Positions 59,342 through 64,000 of a DNA stretch of 64,000 nucleotides are shown here, piece by piece. This DNA comes from Ferribacterium limneticum. Lineage in GTDB: Bacteria; Pseudomonadota; Gammaproteobacteria; Burkholderiales; Rhodocyclaceae. A program made the position numbers and the translations under genes. The stretch is from positions 1,906,501 through 1,970,500 of the forward strand of contig NZ_CP075189.1 in NCBI RefSeq assembly GCF_020510565.1, given 5' to 3'. Below the pieces are notes generated by a model. The model was not told the DNA's origin and did no database searches. It saw only the letters and a list, made by a program, of their open reading frames with translations. The first letter of the stretch is position 1; the number at the start of each line of letters is the position of its first letter.

Positions 59342-60490
59342 GTGCTAATTGACATTACCCGGCTGGCAGACCGTTTCCTGCAAAATCGACTGCCAACCGG
59401 TGTTGATCGTGTCAGTTTGCGATATCTCCGACGTTTCATCGACCGTTCCTATGCGCTCATCCGTTTTGCGGGGCGGTGGGTTGAATTGAATCGACGGGAT
59501 TCTCGCCGGGTATTCGAGGTGTTGCTGGATGGAGTGAGCGACGAGGGCTCGGTGATTCGGCGATGCGTTGCACAAGCTTATGTGCTGTCTTGGCGCAGTC
59601 GCCATTGCGGGGTGCTGTTTAATACAGGTCATAGTGGACTAGACCGCCCGGATTATGGCGTCGAGGTAGTCAAGCGTTGCCTCAAACCCGTATTTTTTCT
59701 GCATGACCTGATTCCCATATCTCATCCTGAATATTGTCGTGCCGGTGAAACAGCCCGCCATCATCGCCGGCTGGAGACCATGCTCTCGACGGGCAAGTGC
59801 CTGATTGTCAATTCCCAGGCAACCCGCGATGAACTGATGGCCTATGCGAGGGAACGTGGAATTGATGTACCCCCGTGTGCTGTTGCCTCCCTGGCGCCCG
59901 CCCGCTTGCCAGCCCCCTTCCACGGTCGACCGGAAAAAAGGCCATATTTTGTAATCCTCGGGACTATCGAGCCACGCAAGAACCACTCGCTTCTACTGCA
60001 TCTTTGGCGGCAGCTTGTGGCCGAGTTTGGCGAGGCTGCTCCGAAATTGGTGGTGATCGGCCAGCGGGGCTGGGAGTGTGAGCAGGTGGTTGATCTGCTG
60101 GATCGTTGTGCCGCTTTGCAAGGGCATGTCATTGAGTTGCCGCGTTGTGAGGATCGCGAACTATCGACCTGGCTGGCGCATGCCCAAGCCTTACTATTTC
60201 CGTCATTCATAGAGGGCTTCGGAATGCCGCTGGTGGAGGCGCTCATGCTTGGCGTGCCGGTGATCGCCAGTGATTTGCCTGTATTCCGGGAAATTGCCGG
60301 AGATATTCCCCTTTATCTTGATCCGCTTGATGGACCCGGTTGGCGCCGGGCCGTGCTGGAGTTCGTTCGGCCAGACAGTATCGAGCGCCAGACGCAGATA
60401 GAGCGAATTGAAAGTTATGCTCCGCCGACCTGGGAGCAGCATTTCGCAGTGGTGGAGGATTTGCTGAGAGAGATTGATGTCTCTGGCTGA
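59342..60490 (+). CDS. GT4-family glycosyltransferase
   Basis: About 382 residues. GTG 59342 is chosen because AGGAG lies nine bases upstream; ATG 59333 abuts that motif and would add three residues. GT-B elements: VFFLHDLIPISHPEYCRAGE, YFVILGTIEPRKNHSLLLHL, KLVVIGQRGWE, FPSFIEGFGMPLVEALMLGVPVIAS (read in two parts, FPSFIEGFG and MPLVEALMLG) and a late helix. The TIEPRKNH motif matches GT4 enzymes of capsule loci. Residues about 192-203 (FHGRPEKRPYF) correspond to a diverged repeat copy in the inter-domain linker. It overlaps the next gene by 14 bases. Confidence 0.9.
   Translation: MLIDITRLADRFLQNRLPTGVDRVSLRYLRRFIDRSYALIRFAGRWVELNRRDSRRVFEVLLDGVSDEGSVIRRCVAQAYVLSWRSRHCGVLFNTGHSGLDRPDYGVEVVKRCLKPVFFLHDLIPISHPEYCRAGETARHHRRLETMLSTGKCLIVNSQATRDELMAYARERGIDVPPCAVASLAPARLPAPFHGRPEKRPYFVILGTIEPRKNHSLLLHLWRQLVAEFGEAAPKLVVIGQRGWECEQVVDLLDRCAALQGHVIELPRCEDRELSTWLAHAQALLFPSFIEGFGMPLVEALMLGVPVIASDLPVFREIAGDIPLYLDPLDGPGWRRAVLEFVRPDSIERQTQIERIESYAPPTWEQHFAVVEDLLREIDVSG
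59917..59951 (+). repeat. diverged copy of the dispersed repeat in a glycosyltransferase gene
   Basis: CTTCCACGGTCGACCGGAAA, AAAG, GCCATATTTTG. It has one central substitution in the core and sits at the linker just before the conserved donor-binding strand. Confidence 0.6.
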
Positions 60491-61511
60491 TCAGCCCTTT
60501 TACGCACTGGATTTTTCGTTCTGGAAGCGGCCGTATGTGCGTATGTTCTTTCATGGGCGGCGGGTTCGGTTCGTGGCTACTGTCAATGACACTCCTTCGG
60601 GGGCCACGCTGATTGTTTGGGGCATGCGCGATGCGGCTCAGGACATCCCGGATGGTGTTCGGGTGCTGCGGATTGAGGATGGTTTTATTCGTTCGGTTGG
60701 GTTGGGGGCAGACCTGATCCGGCCGGTGTCGTGGGTGATCGATGATCTCGGCATCTATTTCGATGCGACGCGCCCATCACGACTGGAAAATATTCTGGCA
60801 GAGACTGTGTTTGACGATATTTCGTTACAGCGTGCTGTGGCTTTGCGCCAGAAAATTGTGGCTTCGGGACTGACCAAATACAACGTTGGTGCTGGTGGCT
60901 GGCAGCGCCCCCCTGATAGCCGACGCGTGATTCTCGTGCCAGGGCAGGTCGAGACCGATGCATCGATTACCTACGGTGCGCCGGAAGAGGTGTGTCCTAT
61001 CCGCCGCAACATGAATTTGCTGCGAGCGGTTCGCGAGGCGAACCCCGATGCATGGGTGGTTTATAAGCCACATCCCGATGTGCTGGCTGGTTTGCGGCTA
61101 AAGGGCATCGACGAAGATGCGGCGCTGCAGTGGTGTGATGAACAGGTTATCGATGCATCCATGGGCGACTTGCTCGGCATGGTGGATGAGGTTCACGTGA
61201 TCACTTCGTTGGCTGGCTTTGAGGCACTTTTGCGGGGTAAATCAGTGACCTGCTACGGCCAGCCGTTTTATGCCGGCTGGGGCCTCACGACAGACATGGC
61301 GCCCATAGAGCGCCGAACCCGCCATCTGGCGCTGGATGAACTAGTCGCCGGTGCATTGATCGAGTACCCCAAATACGTGAGCCGGATGAGCGGGGAATTG
61401 ACGACGCCGGAGCGGGCGCTTGATGAACTAATTGCTTGGCGCGGGCAGGGTGGTGCATTGCCGTGGTGGCGGAAAATCCTGCGGCTGGTATTGCAGTTCC
61501 ATAAACGATGA
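60477..61511 (+). CDS. kpsC: KpsC-like capsule Kdo-transferase, single-domain form
   Basis: 344 residues from ATG 60477, overlapping the preceding gene. Conserved blocks: VLRIEDGFIRSVGLGADL, SWVIDDLGIYFDATRPS, VYKPHPDVLAGLR, and TSLAGFEALLRGKSVTCYGQ followed by PFYAGWGLT. These are KpsC signatures. E. coli KpsC has two tandem GT domains (about 675 residues); here only one is present, so it may add a single Kdo or act only with KpsS. KpsC and KpsS build the short poly-Kdo linker on the lipid anchor. Its stop overlaps the kpsS start (ATGA). Confidence 0.88.
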   Translation: MSLADQPFYALDFSFWKRPYVRMFFHGRRVRFVATVNDTPSGATLIVWGMRDAAQDIPDGVRVLRIEDGFIRSVGLGADLIRPVSWVIDDLGIYFDATRPSRLENILAETVFDDISLQRAVALRQKIVASGLTKYNVGAGGWQRPPDSRRVILVPGQVETDASITYGAPEEVCPIRRNMNLLRAVREANPDAWVVYKPHPDVLAGLRLKGIDEDAALQWCDEQVIDASMGDLLGMVDEVHVITSLAGFEALLRGKSVTCYGQPFYAGWGLTTDMAPIERRTRHLALDELVAGALIEYPKYVSRMSGELTTPERALDELIAWRGQGGALPWWRKILRLVLQFHKR

Positions 61512-62734
61512 CCAAGCGGAATTTCCTTTTTCTACAGGGTGTCTGCTCGCCATTTTTTTCGCGTCTCGCAGAACGTTTAATGGCTGATGGCCATAACGTT
61601 TTGAAGGTCAATTTCAACGCTGGCGATCTGGCTTACTGGAGTGGTGGAAATTCGATCAGTTTTCGTGGTCGACCGCAGGATTTGCGCGATTTCCTCGATG
61701 CGCTCTTCCATCGCCATGGAATTTCCGACCAGGTTTTGTTTGGCGACCAGAGGCCAATTCATCGCCCGGCCGTCGAGCATGCAGACGCTTTGGGAATTCG
61801 TACGCATGTCTTTGAAGAGGGGTATTTCCGGCCACACTGGGTGACGCTGGAACGCGAAGGGGTGAATGGCCATTCGCTATTGCCGCGCGATCCGGAATGG
61901 TTCTGGGCAGTTGGTGGCGAACTTGGCGCGGATGAGTTGGTTGTTCCCTTTGCCTCGCCTTTCTCGGTGCGGGCGGCACATGATGTCGCCTACCATGTGG
62001 CCGGGTTGGCCAATCCGCTCCTGTTTCCACGCTATCGGACGCATTCTCCAATCAGCGCACCGGTTGAGTATCTTGGCTACATCCGGCGCTTTTCGTTGCT
62101 TCGTTTGTGGAAACGATGGGATGCGGAACTGATTGCAGATTTGCTTGCCAACAAGGCTGCGTATTACGTACTACCCTTGCAGTTGAACAGCGATGCCCAG
62201 ATTCGCGATCATTCCCGATTCGAAAGCATGGCCGAGGTCATCGAATTCGTCATCGAGTCTTTCGCCCGGCATGCGCTGGTTCAAAGTCGTCTGGTGATCA
62301 AGAATCACCCGCTGGACATGGGGCTGACTGGCTACGGAAAGGTAATCTCGCGGCTCGCCAAGGAATACGATGTAGTTGGCCGGGTTGATTATCTGGAGTC
62401 CGGTGATCTCGATTTGCTGGTCCGCCATGCGCGAGGGCTGGTGACCGTGAACAGTACGGTCGGCAGCGTCTCCCTTGGCCTCAATTGCCCGACAGTGACG
62501 CTCAGCGATCCGATCTACAATCTGCCGGGCCTGACCTTTCAGGGCGTTCTGGACGATTTTTGGCAAGAGGGAGAGGCGCCTAATAGCGAGTTGTTCCAGC
62601 GTTTCCGCAAGGTGGTGATTCATGCGACCCAGGTGAATGGCGGGTTTTATTGTCGTAAGGGCATTGAGTTGGCTGTTCAAAACAGCCGTGCCATTCTGGA
62701 GGGTGAGATCTCCCCGCTGGAAGCATTGATATGA
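61508..62734 (+). CDS. kpsS: KpsS-like capsule Kdo-transferase
   Basis: 408 residues; ATG 61508 overlaps the kpsC-like stop. KpsS motifs: NFLFLQGVCSPFFSRLAERL, GHNVLKVNFNAGDLAYW, VLFGDQRPIHRPA, FEEGYFRPHWVTLEREGVNG, LVIKNHPLDMG and GLVTVNSTVGSVSLGL. KpsS adds the first Kdo to the capsule lipid acceptor. In the wcb locus of B. pseudomallei a KpsS-like gene is likewise followed by SDR and sulfatase-type genes, matching the order here. Confidence 0.9.
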   Translation: MTKRNFLFLQGVCSPFFSRLAERLMADGHNVLKVNFNAGDLAYWSGGNSISFRGRPQDLRDFLDALFHRHGISDQVLFGDQRPIHRPAVEHADALGIRTHVFEEGYFRPHWVTLEREGVNGHSLLPRDPEWFWAVGGELGADELVVPFASPFSVRAAHDVAYHVAGLANPLLFPRYRTHSPISAPVEYLGYIRRFSLLRLWKRWDAELIADLLANKAAYYVLPLQLNSDAQIRDHSRFESMAEVIEFVIESFARHALVQSRLVIKNHPLDMGLTGYGKVISRLAKEYDVVGRVDYLESGDLDLLVRHARGLVTVNSTVGSVSLGLNCPTVTLSDPIYNLPGLTFQGVLDDFWQEGEAPNSELFQRFRKVVIHATQVNGGFYCRKGIELAVQNSRAILEGEISPLEALI

Positions 62735-62744
62735 GCGCAGGGAC

Positions 62745-63503
62745 ATGCAAAGAGTATTGATTACCGGTGCAACAGGCGCTATCGGTGGTGCATTGGCCGA
62801 GGTTTACGCTGCGCCCGGCGTCGAACTCCATCTACATGGGCGTAACGAGGCGAAGCTGGCGTCAGTTGCTGCACGCTGCTCGGCACTTGGCGCCAATGTG
62901 CTGACCAGTCGATTTGACCTTCGCGATACGGCTGCCTTGCGGGGCTGGATTTCCAGCATTTGCGCGACGCAGGCACTTGATCTGGTCATCATCAATGCCG
63001 GCATGAATACAAATATTGGCCCGGCAGGCGAGGGCGAACCCTGGGATGAAGTTGAGGCCTTGATCGACATCAACCTCAAGGCGAGCATGGCCATCGCTTC
63101 CGAAGTGCTGCCAGCCATGCGTCGGCGGGGCTGCGGCCAGATCGCGCTAGTCAGTTCGCTAGCTGGCTATTTCGGCCTGCCGGTCACGCCGGCCTATTGT
63201 GCCAGCAAGGCCGGCGTCAAGGCTTACGGCGAGGCCATGCGGGGCTGGTTGGCGCCCGAGGGTATCCGGGTCAACGTGATTATGCCGGGCTATGTCGAAT
63301 CGCCGATGTGCGACGCGATGCCGGGGCCAAAGCCTTTCCTGTGGCAGCCGCTTCGGGCTGCAAGGTTCATTCAGCGCGGCTTGGCGGCTGACAGGGCTCG
63401 GATCAGTTTTCCGTTCCCGCTCAATCTGGGCACATGGTTTCTCGCCATTCTGCCCGCCGCCGTTTCGCTGCGCATTCTGGCTTGGCTCGGATACCGGGGC
63501 TGA
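62745..63503 (+). CDS. short-chain dehydrogenase/reductase (WcbP-like)
   Basis: 252 residues from ATG 62745. Classical SDR motifs: VLITGATGAIGGALAEVYA for NAD(P), IINAGMN, ALVSSLAGYFGLPVTPAY giving the Ser and, with CASK, the Tyr-x-x-x-Lys pair, and MPGYVESPMCD. The C-terminal segment FLAILPAAVSLRILAWL is unusually hydrophobic for an SDR and suggests membrane association, which would suit a lipid substrate. It may reduce the 3-keto group made by the oxoamine synthase, as 3-ketosphinganine reductases do; this is inferred. Confidence 0.88.
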   Translation: MQRVLITGATGAIGGALAEVYAAPGVELHLHGRNEAKLASVAARCSALGANVLTSRFDLRDTAALRGWISSICATQALDLVIINAGMNTNIGPAGEGEPWDEVEALIDINLKASMAIASEVLPAMRRRGCGQIALVSSLAGYFGLPVTPAYCASKAGVKAYGEAMRGWLAPEGIRVNVIMPGYVESPMCDAMPGPKPFLWQPLRAARFIQRGLAADRARISFPFPLNLGTWFLAILPAAVSLRILAWLGYRG

Positions 63504-63542
63504 TTTGGAAATTGGGCTTTTTTTCCCGTTGACCGTGGGATT
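63502..63542 (-). repeat. copy 10 of the dispersed repeat, at the start of a membrane-protein gene
   Basis: On the minus strand: AATCCCACGGTCAACGGGAA, AAAAA, GCCCAATTTCCAAATC. On the plus strand it translates as LEIGLFFPLTVGL, nearly the same hydrophobic peptide as in the sulfate-binding protein signal. Confidence 0.85.
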
Positions 63543-64000
63543 GGCCATGTCGTTTCTTATGGTGTCCCTGCTACGGCCGTCTGTCCCGGCACCCTGGCGC
63601 TGGGCATGGCAAGGCATCACATTGCACGCTGGTCTGTGGCTGATATTGCATGCCGTGCTGGTGCTGGTGCTAGGCCGTCCGTGGTTCGCAATGGCCGTCG
63701 GCCTGGCTTTCCTGATGCTGCTGGTCCAGGTCAGTAATGCCAAATTCCATTCTCTGCGCGAACCGTTTGTCTTTCAGGATTTCGAGTACTTCACAGATGC
63801 CATACGGCATCCCCGGCTTTACATTCCATTTCTCGGCTGGTGGAAGTTCGCGCTCATCGTCGTCGCGGTCACAGCTGCTCTGGCAGTTGGCATTTGGCTT
63901 GAGGCCGCGCCAGCCGCTCGTTTTTCACTGGATGGCCAGTTGGGAGAGGTTGGGCTGCACCTGTTGATTGCTGCCGGGTTGCTCATCATCTCCAACGGTG
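63505..64000 (+). CDS. membrane sulfatase/LTA-synthase-type protein, N-terminal part (WcbQ-like)
   Basis: The gene runs off the right edge; about 165 residues are visible. The start is uncertain: TTG 63505, GTG 63535 or ATG 63547. The longest form is favoured because GLFFPLTVGLAMSFLMVSLL makes a complete first TM helix, which ATG 63547 would halve. Further TM segments are visible at about residues 35-60 and 65-85. NAKFHSLREPFVFQDFEYF and RHPRLYIPFLGW are characteristic of the membrane part of capsule-locus sulfatase-like proteins. The catalytic domain lies beyond the window. Confidence 0.75.
   Translation, partial: MEIGLFFPLTVGLAMSFLMVSLLRPSVPAPWRWAWQGITLHAGLWLILHAVLVLVLGRPWFAMAVGLAFLMLLVQVSNAKFHSLREPFVFQDFEYFTDAIRHPRLYIPFLGWWKFALIVVAVTAALAVGIWLEAAPAARFSLDGQLGEVGLHLLIAAGLLIISNG

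Overview
The window reads as a contiguous piece of a betaproteobacterial chromosome, most likely from the Rhodocyclales (Dechloromonas/Azonexus-like). That placement is inference from codon use, the gene families and the GC-rich backbone; no rRNA or marker gene confirms it. There are two main blocks, a fatty-acid oxidation region (about 6.9-24.4 kb) and a capsule locus (about 32.9 kb to the right edge), with housekeeping and accessory genes around them.

Left end (1-6.85 kb): the tail of a PaaX-type repressor; a MoaD/ThiS-like protein paired with a BNR-repeat protein; an eroded enoyl-CoA hydratase 3' end; two small proteins sharing a C-terminal signature; an overlapping FolB-like/DHFR pair; and a large Cache-PAS-PAS-GGDEF-EAL c-di-GMP enzyme.

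Fatty-acid block (6.9-24.4 kb): a TetR regulator with a perfect 16-bp inverted repeat upstream, a membrane-type FadE, a FadI-like thiolase, a hydratase-dehydrogenase fusion, FadL, a second fusion with the opposite domain order, a FadA-like thiolase, a DUF4442 hotdog protein, a chalcone-isomerase-like periplasmic protein, FadD, a nitronate monooxygenase and a second acyl-CoA dehydrogenase. A 14-bp operator-like sequence recurs before the regulator, fadL and the second fusion, so the block looks like one TetR-controlled import, activation and beta-oxidation regulon.

Middle (24.4-32.9 kb): a leftward operon (DODA-type dioxygenase, cytochrome b561, two YceI proteins) with a divergent LysR gene; a GlsB/YeaQ membrane protein with a SIMPL-domain protein; tRNA-Thr(GGT); a sulfate-binding protein with an ArsR regulator; peptide deformylase; and a frameshifted IS5-like transposase remnant.

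Capsule block (32.9-64 kb): a reducing type I polyketide synthase and an alpha-oxoamine synthase, then KpsE/KpsM/KpsT export genes, several glycosyltransferases, an FkbM-coiled coil-DUF4214 fusion, a methyltransferase, a Stf0 sulfotransferase, Gmd and a GDP-sugar reductase, a BexD/CtrA-type outer-membrane exporter, APS kinase, KpsC- and KpsS-like proteins, an SDR and the start of a membrane sulfatase-type protein. The gene set resembles, from memory, the wcb capsule locus of Burkholderia pseudomallei. It implies an ABC-exported, 6-deoxyhexose-containing, probably sulfated capsule with a dedicated PKS-derived lipid. About 45.7-54.4 kb is visibly AT-rich and looks recently acquired.

The most unusual signal is a roughly 40-bp dispersed repeat (core TTGCYACGGTCAACCGGAAA, then an A/T run, GCCC and AAAATTGAA) found in about twelve copies on both strands. 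Several lie inside genes and stay in frame. One encodes the signal-peptide core of the sulfate-binding protein; another supplies a stop codon, a Shine-Dalgarno sequence and a start codon between two genes.
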